From: Delta-02 sp964513565
GTDB taxonomy: Bacteria > Desulfobacterota > Syntrophorhabdia > Syntrophorhabdales > Syntrophorhabdaceae
DNA length: 64,000 nucleotides
Assembly: GCA_964513565.1 (NCBI GenBank)
Contig: CAZENE010000014.1
Location: 1-64,000 of the forward strand
Direction of reading: 5' to 3'
Each line of letters starts with the position of its first letter. Positions within the stretch are counted from its first letter, which is position 1. This document shows, one piece after another, positions 9,562-18,582 of this stretch. The position numbers and the translations under genes are program-made. The notes beneath the pieces were generated by a model. The model saw only the letters and a program-made list of their open reading frames with translations, searched no databases and was not told the origin of the DNA.

Positions 9562-10611
9562 TTAAGATTCCACATAACGGAGTCTTCTGAGCTTAATGAC
9601 CACGTGGGCATCCCCTCCCTCTTCGAGAGAGAGCTCGTCGAAGGCACTGGCAGGCAGCTCGGCAAGCAGTTTGTTCTTTCCGATAGACACCCTGACCCTG
9701 ACGTTTGAACCGTGACGCGAGACACCATCGACTTTTCCGGTGAAACGGTTCAGGGCCGGACCCGGCGGTTTCACATCGGAGATGTAAATGTCGTCCGGCG
9801 GTATGGCGATCTTCCTGATATTGCCCCCGTCGTAGGGAAGGACCATTGTCATCTCATCGGAGACCACCTCCACGAGGCCCGAGGTGAGAGTGCGGCACCG
9901 GGTGCACTCAATGATGTTGGGCATTCCGACGAATTCGGAAACGAACTCGTTCCGGGGATCGAAGAAGAAGTCCCGGGGGGTCGATACCTGCTCGATCTTT
10001 CCGTGGGACATCAGGGCTATCCTGTCCGCGATCTCTTCCGCCTCCCTGAGATCGTGCGTCACGTACACCGTTGTCATCCCCAGTTTCTTCAGGAGCAAGA
10101 CGAGCTCAGTTCGCAGGTATTTGGCCGTCTGGTGATCCAGGCTTGACGTGGGTTCGTCAAGGAGAAGTATCTGCGGGGACGGCGCGAGGGAGCGCGCGAG
10201 GGCGACACGCTTTTTTTCACCGCCGGAGAGCGTGTGAGGATAACGGTGTGCGAGGTGCTTGATGTGCATCATCTCCATCAACAACGATATTCGTTTGTCT
10301 GCCGCGCTTTTTTCCATTCTACTGGCGTAGGGACCGAAAGCAATGTTTGCCTCCACGGTCATGTGCGGGAATAGTGCCAGACCCTGGAACAGGTAACCCA
10401 CACCCCTTTTTTTCGGCGAAACTTTATTCACATTGACGCCATCGATAAGGAGATCGCCTTTGTAGCCGACGACTCCGGCAATCACGTTAAGCAGGGTTGT
10501 TTTCCCGGCACCCGTCGTTCCCACGATGACGAAGATCTCCTTGTCCCTGATCTTAAGATTCATGTCCCGGCAGATATGTCTGGTCACGCCCACAAGTTCG
10601 ATATTAGGCAT
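9562..10611 (-). CDS. ABC importer ATPase with C-terminal TOBE-like domain
   Basis: Energising subunit of the importer encoded by this and the next two genes. Walker A is GTTGAGKTT (about 30-38), the Q-loop is LFQGLALFP, the signature is LSGGEKKRVALARSL, Walker B is ILLLDEPTSSLD, and the switch His is in YVTHDL. Residues about 240-349 form an extra C-terminal region ending in beta-rich stretches that look like a TOBE domain, as in CysA/ModC/PotA-type ATPases. This is unusual for the SsuB/TauB class expected with this permease and binding protein. The ATG at 10611 has GGAG five bases upstream and overlaps the permease gene by 8 bases, so translation is coupled. Confidence 0.92.
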   Translation of the reverse strand: MPNIELVGVTRHICRDMNLKIRDKEIFVIVGTTGAGKTTLLNVIAGVVGYKGDLLIDGVNVNKVSPKKRGVGYLFQGLALFPHMTVEANIAFGPYASRMEKSAADKRISLLMEMMHIKHLAHRYPHTLSGGEKKRVALARSLAPSPQILLLDEPTSSLDHQTAKYLRTELVLLLKKLGMTTVYVTHDLREAEEIADRIALMSHGKIEQVSTPRDFFFDPRNEFVSEFVGMPNIIECTRCRTLTSGLVEVVSDEMTMVLPYDGGNIRKIAIPPDDIYISDVKPPGPALNRFTGKVDGVSRHGSNVRVRVSIGKNKLLAELPASAFDELSLEEGGDAHVVIKLRRLRYVES

Positions 10612-11377
10612 GGTTACTCCATTTGCCGATCATGCGCCTTTCCATGAGGACAAAAACTCTCTCGAAGAGGAGACACATAACGGAAAGCACTATCAGGCAT
10701 ACCATGATGATATCGACCCGCACTAGGCTCTCGGCCTGCATGAGCAGGGCACCGATGCCTGTCGGGATCGCGACCATCTCCGCGGCTACGAGGACCCGCC
10801 AGGACATCCCCGCCTCCAACCTGAGACCGGTAAATATATTGGGAAGAGCCAGAGGTATGATGACCTTGAAGAGTACCCTCATATTTGAGGCTCCTAGAAT
10901 CTCGGCGGCCTGTATGTACCTTCTGTCGACATTTCTGATCCCTGTGGCCGTGTTGTATACTACCGGGAAAAAGGAACATATGAATATGATGGTGATGGGC
11001 AGCATTTCGTTTATACCTATCCATAGCATCAGAAGGGGCAACCACCCCAGGGCCGGGATTGGGTACAGGAGGCTGATAATGGGGTTAAGGGCCCTGTTGA
11101 TTACGCTGCGCCATCCCATGATAACCCCCACGAAGATACCCGCTATAGACCCGCTGCAAAGACCGATAAGCACGCGTACAAGGCTGCTCGCGAAGTTCTT
11201 CCCCAGCACGCCGTTTGCCGTAAGGTTATAGAACTCCTTTGCCACCGTTGAAAAGGGAGGGAAGAAGAACTGTCCCGGGAAAAGATCGAAGCGACCGACG
11301 ATCTCCCATGCGGCGATGAACACGGCAACCGGCAGGGCGCCCCAAGCAGACTTAAGACGCCCGGATTCACTGTTCAT
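10604..11377 (-). CDS. ABC importer permease, SsuC/TauC type
   Basis: Inner-membrane channel subunit, 257 residues, with about six hydrophobic helices. The EAA loop, where the ATPase docks, is EILGASNMRVLFKVIIPLALP, matching the BPD_transp_1 consensus EAAxxxGxxxxxxxxxxxlP. The family carries sulfonates, taurine, nitrate or pyrimidine precursors. The start ATG at 11377 overlaps the end of the binding-protein gene by 4 bases (ATGA), typical of a coupled operon. Substrate cannot be decided from sequence. Confidence 0.93.
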   Translation of the reverse strand: MNSESGRLKSAWGALPVAVFIAAWEIVGRFDLFPGQFFFPPFSTVAKEFYNLTANGVLGKNFASSLVRVLIGLCSGSIAGIFVGVIMGWRSVINRALNPIISLLYPIPALGWLPLLMLWIGINEMLPITIIFICSFFPVVYNTATGIRNVDRRYIQAAEILGASNMRVLFKVIIPLALPNIFTGLRLEAGMSWRVLVAAEMVAIPTGIGALLMQAESLVRVDIIMVCLIVLSVMCLLFERVFVLMERRMIGKWSNHA

Positions 11378-12372
11378 CGGGAAAACCTCAAATCGAGAAT
11401 GTCATTGGCTTTGAAATCATTTTTTATGTAGCCGTGATTTCTGGCAAAATCTATGGATCTTTGAACCTCCGCCGGGTCAAGGGTAAAGGAATGTTCTATC
11501 CTTGCCATCGACCTCTGTACTGTCTCCGGGGTCACTTTAAGCCTCCCGGCACCTTCAGGAACATCGGACGGGGAGCTCTTGTCGCCCGTGATCTGTAATT
11601 GTTTGGACATAATGGATGCAGCCCCCTTAGGGTTCTTCTCCATCCATTCTATGGACCTGCCGGTGATCTTTACGAGCTTTCTGACGACCTCGGGATGGTT
11701 CTTTATGAGTTCTTCCCTGACGATGAGAACGCTGCCCTGCATGCCCGGCCAAACATCCTGACTTGTCAACAACATCTTGAACCCGGCTTCTTCCGCCATT
11801 GCCGGCCAGTGTTCACAGTTGAAAAAGGCATCGAGCTTTCCCATGCGTATCGCGAGGATCTGTGTCGCCGGGTTCATCCGCTGGATCTTGTTCAGTATCT
11901 TATCCCGATCGAGGCTGTATTTTTCTATGGTCTTATGGATGATCGCGTCCGCCGGGCCGCCGATCTTGTTGCATCCTATGCGGATCTCCGGTTTCTCTAG
12001 GTCTGCAATGGTCTTAATTTTGGACGGATTGACCGCCAGACCGTAGCCGTGCCTGTGCAACCCCGCAACTACCTTAATTGGTACCTTGGCGTTTGCATAG
12101 GAGGTTATTGCGGGCAGAAGACAGATATACGCAGCCTGAATATCACCGCGCCCCAGGGCAGAAGCCAGGGCCATTCCCGTGATGTAGCTGTAGAAAGTCG
12201 GTTTTATTCCCTCTTCCTCGAACCATCCTTTGTGCCGCGCTACATAAGCGCTCGTCGCGTGATCGGTGAACTCAACGGCAATGTTGATCGGAAAGTCTTC
12301 CTTTGCGTAGGTGGCAGAGCCGAATACGCATAACAATATAAAAGCCAGAAAAAACACCTTAACGTGCCTCAT
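11374..12372 (-). CDS. Periplasmic substrate-binding protein, NMT1/THI5-like
   Basis: 332-residue exported binding protein. A signal peptide covers residues 1-23 (positive start MRHVKVFF, hydrophobic core, cleavage after TYA). The mature part opens with INIAVEF and contains ARHKGWFEEEG, the typical opening of NMT1/SsuA-like proteins, and the loop IGGPADA. I choose the ATG at 12372 because AGGAGG sits 9 bases upstream and the signal peptide begins there; the open frame extends to 12468 without support. It is the first gene of a three-gene importer operon. Substrate candidates are sulfonates, nitrate, taurine or thiamine/pyrimidine precursors; no residue decides. Confidence 0.92.
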   Translation of the reverse strand: MRHVKVFFLAFILLCVFGSATYAKEDFPINIAVEFTDHATSAYVARHKGWFEEEGIKPTFYSYITGMALASALGRGDIQAAYICLLPAITSYANAKVPIKVVAGLHRHGYGLAVNPSKIKTIADLEKPEIRIGCNKIGGPADAIIHKTIEKYSLDRDKILNKIQRMNPATQILAIRMGKLDAFFNCEHWPAMAEEAGFKMLLTSQDVWPGMQGSVLIVREELIKNHPEVVRKLVKITGRSIEWMEKNPKGAASIMSKQLQITGDKSSPSDVPEGAGRLKVTPETVQRSMARIEHSFTLDPAEVQRSIDFARNHGYIKNDFKANDILDLRFSR

Positions 12373-12458
12373 GGTTTCGATCCTCCTGTTAACTGGACTA
12401 ATGCTGGTCGTCCTTCCAGACGTATACGGTACCTTTATATATAAGCAACAATAACCGT

Positions 12459-12488
12459 TATATACCATAATATCTAACGACGAGTCAA
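12459..12488 (-). promoter_or_regulatory. Probable sigma70 promoter of the ABC importer operon
   Basis: Reading the minus strand, TTGACT (12488-12483) and TATATA (12464-12459) are 18 bases apart. They lie about 90 bases upstream of the binding-protein start at 12372, in an AT-rich stretch. The match is good at -35 and fair at -10. Confidence 0.5.
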
Positions 12489-12564
12489 TTTGTTATATCT
12501 CAATTGTATGTCAGCAGACCAAACTCAGAAGGTACCCATCATAACCGAGTGAGGACCTTAACCT

Positions 12565-12710
12565 TCATGCTGCTGTCGTTTGTGCATAGCACTTTTTCTC
12601 ATACGCAACCGGCGATAAAAATTCAAGCCGTTTCTGTCCCCGTTCCCGATATAGAATATCTCTATGAGGAAACGGACATTGCGATCTCGATGATACTGCT
12701 CGAATTGTTC
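12565..12710 (-). pseudogene. IS3-family transposase (OrfB) C-terminal relic
   Basis: The minus strand carries FLIEIFYIGNGDR in one frame, then KRLEFLSPVAYEKKCYAQ with a stop at 12565 in another. This matches the usual end of IS3-family OrfB (YIExFYNRxRRHSxLGFLSPxxYE). One frameshift separates the two pieces and nothing upstream is recognisable, so it is a short broken remnant. It lies behind the ABC importer promoter. Confidence 0.65.
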
Positions 12711-12765
12711 GTCCTTGACCAACGTGACAGATCGTTCTGGTGAAGGATAATACCGACATGATACC

Positions 12766-13197
12766 GGCCATTAGAACCGCATTAAAACTATTTCCCGAAA
12801 AACGGGTATACTCGAGTTTCCTTTCAGGCGGAAGAATACCGAGCTTGCGAGAATTGCGACAGATTCATTTATGATCACAATAGACCGATATCAGGCCAGT
12901 CAGTTCCCGAACCCATTCGTAACCCCCGATTGTAGGTTGTTGCAGAAGCCCGACTCCTGGTAACCTGTCCTACTCCCTTCTTAGACATGCCTGAGACCTG
13001 TCATATTGCCAATAACCACCCCATATGACCCACCTTTTCGAGCAGCGGCGGTTGTCCAAGATGCGAGGCCATTCGACCATGCCGTCGGTCGCAATCTGCT
13101 TGCATCTGACTTCCCCCTACCTTCTAGAAACCAGGGCTGTCAGCTGGGGGAACGTGAGAAGGTGGACCATGGACGTGCGGTAGAGCCTCCCTGAACA
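12766..13197. other. Non-coding or fully decayed stretch
   Basis: About 430 bases with no supported gene. On the minus strand, a ribosome site AGGAGG (about 13223-13228) followed by ATG at 13214 opens a frame that stops after 32 codons. It may be the decayed start of a gene coupled to the broken frame described next. Confidence 0.4.
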
Positions 13198-13204
13198 ATA
13201 GCGT

Positions 13205-14224
13205 GGCAATTTCATCTATCGTACCTCCTTAAATTGATTTCTTTGTTCAATTCCAATGTCCAGTTCTGAGCCATACGACCCTTCCAGACGTCGTCGGGAT
13301 CTATTCCCCCGTTTAAAAACTCTCGGGCTTCCCTTTCGATGTCAGCGTTTTTCTGGGCTGTGTTTTTGACCACCGTCACCTGTGTTTTATGTGCTGTTAC
13401 TCTTTTATCCAGCTCGTTGAGCTACCCTTTTGCTCCCGCTTTCCCCGCCTCCATCTGCTGGTAATCCTGCTTGTACTTTTTTATGAGTCCTTCCTAATTT
13501 CTTCTTTCTCGATGTCTCGGCTTTTTTTCTTTTGGTTGGCTTTATATTGCTTTTGACCTACGCGGGGGCGGGTGTCTGCGTGGGTTTTTTTGATGATGGC
13601 AAAGCCAAATGTATTAGCCACAATCTCGCCCAGTGTGTCGTCAAATCCATAATGTTCATGAGCGCCATAAGGATCCGCGGGGCAGCTCCGGAGGGCCATA
13701 ACATCGCGTCCTGTGATGATCCGGATGAGGGACGTTGACCTGGATGATTCCGTAACCATTTTTTGATGTCTCGGTGGAAACGGTGCTAACAATGACGTCG
13801 GTTGACCCTCTTTTGATGATTTGACTTTTGATCTCGGAAAAAAACACGATGACATCCCATGAGCCGAGGTGGCTGAGACGGGAGACGAGAACTTCCCTCC
13901 TCGCCATTGTGGGGGAGGAGGTCTGATCGCCGAGCGCCCGACAGACCACCGAGGCACTTATCAAAGCTTTCGTACGACGTGAGGAACGGGAGCACGAGGT
14001 ATGAGGAGTGTGCAATCTGGGGCACGATATACTCCGGTCAGGGACCCGCTCGCATGTTGGGACGGCGAGTGGTATAGGCCCAATTTCGCATTGTTTGACG
14101 ATGAAACCGTCAAACAATGCGAAATTGGGCCTATCCTTATTTTTGTTATTTTTCCGGGAGCATTGCGGGCGAGGAAAACAAAACTCTCAACGCACCTACC
14201 ACTCTTCTCATCAACGATGATCAA
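13205..14224 (-). pseudogene. Decayed coding region, no family recognised
   Basis: The minus strand shows several protein-like pieces broken by stops and frame changes. From upstream to downstream they include VDEKSGRCVESFVFLARNA (about 14215-14150), SWDVIVFFSEIKSQIIKRG and YGFDDTLGEIVANTFGFAII (about 13870-13600), and a charged C-terminal part with REAREFLNGGIDPDDVWKG ending at TGA 13207-13205. The last stop overlaps an ATG behind AGGAGG, so the ancestral genes were probably translationally coupled. A phage or plasmid origin is possible but I recognise no domain. A perfect inverted repeat (14074-14134) interrupts the region. Confidence 0.35.
14074..14134. repeat. Perfect 27-bp inverted repeat with 7-base loop
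   Basis: Arms 14074-14100 and 14108-14134 are exact reverse complements around the loop ATGAAAC. Each outer end reads ATAGGCCCAATTTCGCATTG. On the plus strand the hairpin is followed by CC and a T-rich run (TTATTTTTGTTATTTTT), so it could act as a terminator. The long perfect stem is more typical of a recent inverted duplication or a mobile-element end than of an ordinary terminator. Confidence 0.85.
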
Positions 14225-14520
14225 CGCACATCACCACTCTCGATCAATATCTTTTTCAACGCTTCTCTCTACGTCTTTTTCATCAAATCATCGATCCCGC
14301 CGGGGTCGGTTTTGCCGTTCCGATCATCGTTGTTTTCATCAACTTTTCACTTTTCGCGGCTGATGCATTCGCCGTTTATGCAATCGCTTCACCATCATCA
14401 GCACCCTTCCCATTTGGCATGCTCGGCGAACTCAATTGCAAAATCGAGTTCTTTTTTCAAGGTTATACTTCCCCCTCTGTTAAGATAGAAAAACCGATTC
14501 GTTAAGGTGGATTCCCTCCC

Positions 14521-15340
14521 TGGTATGATGCATCGAGGCAGACGACCCGGCCGTTCCCCAATACACCTCGTGCGGCGTCTTTTTCTGCAGCGCAGTACGG
14601 GGCCGTTTGGTACTATAAAACCGAAAGTAGTGGTCAATATTTGATTCTGCATCCCATGCATCGGCATAATCCTTGAGATAGACTTCTTCGTACTTGACCG
14701 TGCGCCATAGACGTTCAATAAATATTATCGAACACCCGGCCCCGGCCGTCCATACTAATGCTGATGCCCTGCGCCTCAGGGATGCCGGTGAATTCCCTGC
14801 TGGTAAACTGAGAGCCCTGGTCGCTATAGAAGATCTTCGGCCTGCTCAAGGGAGCGCTCAAGCGCATCGACGCAGAATGCCGCATCAAGCGTTGTCGAGA
14901 TTTTCCACGGGAGCACGTAGCGGGTAAATCAGTCCATCACGGTAACAAGATAAATGAAGCCCTTGCGCATCCTCACATAGGTAAGGTCGGTTGTCCATAC
15001 TTCGTTTGGAGCCGAGATGGTCATATCGCCGAGGAGGTACGGACAGACCGTATGTTCGGAACAGACGTTCTTTTCTTCGGAAAGATCGCCTGGATTCCCA
15101 TGATCCGCATAAGCCGCTCAATTCTCTTATGGTTTACTTTGTAGCCCCGTCGTCTAAGCCACACGGTCATATTCGGCGCTCCGTAAAACGGTGTTTTCGT
15201 ATACTGTTCGTCGATCAGCTTCATGAGCAGGTCATTCAACGGCGAAAGCGGTCTGGACTATTTAGTAGCTTGACCGGGCGAGGCCGACAAGTTCGCACTG
15301 ACGGATAAGAGGAATCTCGGACCCCATCTCTATATACCGT
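14521..15340 (-). pseudogene. IS3-family OrfB transposase, several frameshifts
   Basis: Pieces in order on the minus strand: IPLIRQCELVGLARSSY then a stop; LIDEQYTKTPFYGAPNMTVW with RLMRIMGIQAIFPKKRTS; VWTTDLTYVRMRKGFIYLVT (DDE motif region); an end with TKRPRTALQKKTPHEVYWG. These pieces are the canonical order of an IS3 rve-type integrase, but they lie in different frames and carry stops. The frame runs through the left end of the element. It is non-functional as sequenced. Confidence 0.75.
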
Positions 15341-15373
15341 TTATTTTCTTTAATGCTGAACGAAGGGGTTTTT

Positions 15374-15616
15374 TTAGAGCCAGTCCAGTTCCACCTTCAG
15401 CTGCCCGATCTGCCGATACAGCTCTTCCCTTTCTTCCTCGGCATCTTTTTCCCTTCTTGAATGCCGGTTGGAGAAAAAGTCAGGCAGCTGGTCCAGGACC
15501 TGTTTCTTCCATGTGGTGATCTGGTTCGGATCGACACCGTAATGGCTCGCAATTTCTGCCAGCATGACTTTTGCCTTAAAAGTTCCGTCATAGAGTTTTC
15601 TCTGATTCTGCGTCAT
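15374..15616 (-). pseudogene. IS3-family OrfA with internal deletion
   Basis: 80-residue frame beginning MTQNQRKLYDGTFKAK, with the HTH part IASHYGVDPNQITTWKKQ and a C-terminal leucine-zipper part ending VELDWL. Compared with normal OrfA proteins, about 10-15 residues are missing between FKAKV and LAEIASHYG (the usual segment contains ALEAIxGEKT). The frame ends at a TAA touching a run of seven A (15375-15369 on this strand). In IS3 elements such A-runs are the site of programmed frameshifting into orfB. Confidence 0.7.
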
Positions 15617-15689
15617 CGTTTCTTTTCTCCCTCTTTCTGTTCTGATTTTACACAGGACTGCGAGGGTAAATCCACCTTAACAGGGCATC

Positions 15690-16375
15690 CAGCTTTTGGG
15701 GTATAGGTCCGTATTGCCCTCAAGCAGTCCTTGTTGTTGATGATTTGACGGCGTCACAATCATGGGCGTTTATCATGACTGTGTCGTATAGCCGCCACCG
15801 CTTTGTCCGCTTTGTCTTCCGCCAGGACATAGCCACATGGCTTGACTGCCATGAACGCGCCTTTGCATGGTTTAAGGGCGTGCCCTCAAGGATTGTTCTC
15901 GATAATCTCAAATCAGGTGTTGTGAAATCCGACATCTATGACCCTCTCATTAACTACGCCTATGCCGACCTAGAGCACCATTACGGCTTTATCGCCGATC
16001 CGGCAAAGAGTGGGAACGCAGAGCAGAAAGGAAAGGTGGAAAGGTCGGTCGCATCGGTGAGGCAGCAGCTCCTTGCCGGGAGAACCTTCGCGGATATCCA
16101 TGAAGCCAATGAACGGGCGCTCTCCTGGTGCAGGGAGGAGATCGGACAGGAAGTCCACGGCACGCCGAAGAGAAGGGCATCTTGAAGCCGATAAGGAGGC
16201 GAAGAAGCTCACCCAGCGCATCCGGCAGGCGTCGTTTGAAGAGGATAAGACACTCGAAGGGTTCGACTTTGCCTTCAATCCGAGGATCAGAAGAAGTATG
16301 GTGACCGACCTCGCCACCTGCCTCTTCATAGAGAAAAAGGAGCATGTCCTTGTCTACTGTCATCACCGGTGGTAA
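15690..16375 (+). pseudogene. IS21 fragment: istA middle joined to istB start
   Basis: From about 15745 the plus strand reads WAFIMTVSYSRHRFVRF, IVLDNLKSGVV, and AEQKGKVERSVASVRQQL: the DDE core of an IS21 IstA transposase. At about 16170 the frame changes and continues as KKLTQRIRQASFEEDKTLEG then FDFAFNPRIRRSMVTDLA, the N-terminus of IstB, stopping at 16375. So the end of istA and the start of istB are deleted and fused, and IstB ends before its P-loop. The fragment starts immediately right of the IS3-family element, which probably cut it. Confidence 0.8.
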
Positions 16376-16398
16376 AAGTACCTAAATCACCGGATAAA

Positions 16399-16610
16399 AT
16401 GTCCCCTCAATGAACTATTCCGATATACGCTCTGCGGATAGTTTTTTATCCCGGAGGGTATACCGATGCTCAGAAAGGAGGACTGGATGGAGATCAAAGA
16501 ACTGGCAGAAAAAGGCATCTACAAAAAGGATATCGCAGAGGAACTGGGGGTTAGCCCGAAGACCATAACACGCGCACTTGCCCGTAAAGGCACGCCCTCG
16601 GGGACGAGCA
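16399..16610 (+). pseudogene. IS21 left end with istA N-terminal fragment
   Basis: TGTCCCCTCAATG at about 16399 looks like an IS21-type end. A frame from ATG 16466 behind GGAGGG encodes MLRKEDWMEIKELAEKGIYK, an HTH (IAEELGVSPKTITRAL) and then KGTPSG, which is the usual IstA N-terminus. Homology stops around 16610, where the antisense of a MalT-like gene begins. Because an istB fragment lies to its left, this is a second IS21 copy or a rearranged part. Confidence 0.7.
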
Positions 16611-17055
16611 TCAGTCCGCTTGCAATGATCTCGTGAAGCATGGATGTCTCCGGCACATCCTGGCAATTGTCAAAAACGATGGCGCAGGAACGGGGCATCC
16701 TGCCGAAAAGGGACGAGAAGTAATGGCGGGTAAAAGCGCTGATACCGGGGCGCAGTTCAGGGCTGAGGAGAGGAAGGGGCCTCGTCCTTCCTTTTCTGAG
16801 GCTGCGTGCCGCTTCCCTCATGTAATAGAAGAAGGTTGCCGGGTCACTATCATCCTCATCAATTCTGTACCAGAGAGCGGGGATGCTCCGTGACTGCACG
16901 TAACTGGCTATGAGGGTTGTCTTGCCCGACCCGGCAGGGGAGGATATCCAGGTGACCGGACAATCGCCGCTGCGGTCTATGAGCTCGAAGAGACGCCGAC
17001 GGTTTACGGTCAGCCGAAGCCTCGGCGGAGTGATCTTTACCTTCTGGTCTCGCAT
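16600..17055 (-). pseudogene. MalT/LuxR-type ATPase regulator, N-terminal fragment
   Basis: Begins MRDQKVKITPPRLRLTVNRR, then WISSPAGSGKTTLIASYVQ (Walker A), LWYRIDEDDSDPATFFYYM, and CAIVFDNCQDV (Walker B). This is the normal start of a large (about 900-residue) signal-transduction ATPase with a C-terminal LuxR HTH. Homology ends after LMLVPEGV at about 16600, where the IS21 istA fragment begins. Only about 150 residues remain and the DNA-binding part is lost, so the gene is dead. The start at 17055 is supported by the conserved opening. Confidence 0.75.
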
Positions 17056-17477
17056 GTTCTGCTTTTAATAGACATGTCAATTGTACGGGATGGCTAAAAC
17101 AATTGTCAATTAATAAGCTGGAAAAATAAAAAAAAAGTGAGATATGTAACCTATATGTAACCTCCTTTCATTTACTCTGTATGGAAATATAAAAATGAGG
17201 AACTCAAAACCGCGCAGAGCATGGATGTACGAAAAAGTTGCGTTGAAAAACAGAACTGGAAACGATGGATGTTACGAGAGGTAGAGGATAATGATATTCA
17301 AAGAGCAATGTGACGAGGACGCTAGAGAAGTGATGTGAAGTCGATGGGGAAAGGAAAGGATGACAATTGCCTTAAGGTGAAAATGGGGGTCATATAATCG
17401 GGTATAAGAGATACGCATTTAAACGAGGAAACGAAAGCAAAGCTAGTGAACTGGCGCGGGCTGTATTATCGGGCCCT
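17056..17477. other. Intergenic stretch, no gene seen
   Basis: About 420 AT-rich bases between the truncated MalT-like gene and a methyltransferase gene. I see no supported gene, RNA or repeat. Promoters for either side may lie here but none is convincing. Confidence 0.5.
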
Positions 17478-17513
17478 TTGCCGGTATTGCTTCAAGAGGG
17501 CAAATGGCACACA

Positions 17514-18293
17514 ATGGGCCACCCTCTCTCGCAGGAACAGCGGGAAGCGGTAATCCGCTACTTTCAGCAGGAGAGTCACATCCTGCGGCAGCTCATGAAG
17601 AAGCCTGGCGCTTATCGGATGCCCGAATGCATATATGAAGGCAATATAACGGGGTGGATAGATGACCTGCTTGTCCGCTCCCCTAGCAATCGTGCCCTAC
17701 AAAACAGGATTTGCGCCGTTATCAATGGCACGGAGAAGGTTGTTCTCGAAAAGATGAGAAATAATCACGGCCGGGCATGCCTCATTAGTCTCGGCTGTGG
17801 TGCCGTGCGCGATACCGTGGAAATGATGAGGCGAAATTCACGATGGAACGGTTGCGTCCGGGTAGAATGTATCGATCGTGACATGGAAAAGCTCGCTGAA
17901 GGAAAGGAATTCGCCCGGGTAGCCGAAGTAGAAAGTGTGAACTTCGTCAGGGCCAATATGCTGTCACTACCACACAGGGAAAAATACGATGTGGGGCTCC
18001 TTATAGGTGTTCTCTGTGCCATCCCTGTTCCACAGTGCGTGGCAACCCTGAAAGAGATCAGGCCCTACTTCAAGAAGGGAGGGGTTCTCATTGCCAGCAA
18101 CGTGACCCCAACCATGGTACAGGAAGATCCCCTGATGTCCTACATTTTGAGCGAATTCGTGCGGTTGAACCTTGTGTATAAGGCCCCCGAGCAGTTGCGT
18201 CACATTTTCGAGCTAGCTGGGTACGAATGGAAAGGGTGCTTTTATGATGATCCCTGCCAGTTTCATTGCATGGGAATAGGTACGGTTAATTAA
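17514..18293 (+). CDS. Class I SAM-dependent methyltransferase, substrate unknown
   Basis: About 259 residues. A helical N-terminal part (1-70) precedes a Rossmann core with motif I LISLGCGAVRD and an acidic strand-2 end (VECIDRD) that would bind S-adenosylmethionine. They are followed by YDVGLLIGVLCAIP (motif IV region) and KKGGVLIASNV. The C-terminal third is less conserved in appearance. A TTG at 17478 would add 12 residues; the ATG at 17514 is my choice, without a good ribosome site for either. The gene stands alone among IS fragments, with a small gene 76 bases downstream. Substrate cannot be deduced. Confidence 0.75.
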   Translation: MGHPLSQEQREAVIRYFQQESHILRQLMKKPGAYRMPECIYEGNITGWIDDLLVRSPSNRALQNRICAVINGTEKVVLEKMRNNHGRACLISLGCGAVRDTVEMMRRNSRWNGCVRVECIDRDMEKLAEGKEFARVAEVESVNFVRANMLSLPHREKYDVGLLIGVLCAIPVPQCVATLKEIRPYFKKGGVLIASNVTPTMVQEDPLMSYILSEFVRLNLVYKAPEQLRHIFELAGYEWKGCFYDDPCQFHCMGIGTVN

Positions 18294-18369
18294 AACCAAA
18301 GGACATGATTGGCATTATCAGGAAAATGATTCCAATGTTGAACCTAAATAAATCTTGTGGAGGGAAATT

Positions 18370-18582
18370 ATGAGAGCAATTCTGCAGCAAATGGCAACGA
18401 AGATGAAAGACAGGATCGTCCAGATTACCAACGTTCCCGTAACGCGAACACAGTGCACTATTTACCTGAAGGATATAGAGTCCGATACAACATCTGATGG
18501 TAATCAGACCAAGTCACTTTCGAAAAAGCAAAGAATTTTTGAGGAGCAAAATATCGAACCCGAATTATCAAGCGAGGTGTAA
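18370..18582 (+). CDS. Small hypothetical protein, 70 residues
   Basis: The ATG at 18370 is preceded by GGAGGG five bases upstream, a convincing ribosome site. The protein is polar, begins MRAILQQMATKMKDRIVQIT, and contains a TRTQCTIYLKD stretch and a Lys/Glu-rich end. No family is recognised. It follows the methyltransferase by 76 bases on the same strand and could be co-transcribed with it. An in-frame ATG at 18355 lies before the ribosome site and is not used here. Confidence 0.5.
   Translation: MRAILQQMATKMKDRIVQITNVPVTRTQCTIYLKDIESDTTSDGNQTKSLSKKQRIFEEQNIEPELSSEV

Larger units (their letters stand above)
14500..15682 (-). mobile_element. Degenerate IS3-family insertion sequence
   Basis: About 1.18 kb bounded by inverted repeats: GTTAAGGTGGATT at 14501 and, on the opposite strand, TGTTAAGGTGGATT ending at 15682. 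The first 13 bases of the repeats are identical. Inside, on the minus strand, are orfA and orfB transposase frames typical of IS3. Both are damaged, so the element is probably unable to transpose by itself. I see no flanking target duplication. It abuts an IS21 fragment at its right end. Confidence 0.8.

Noticed and set aside
14225..14499. ATCAACG/CATCA-rich sequence suggesting tandem repeats or a CRISPR-like array
   Set aside because: Units are irregular in length and sequence with no constant repeat and spacer pattern.
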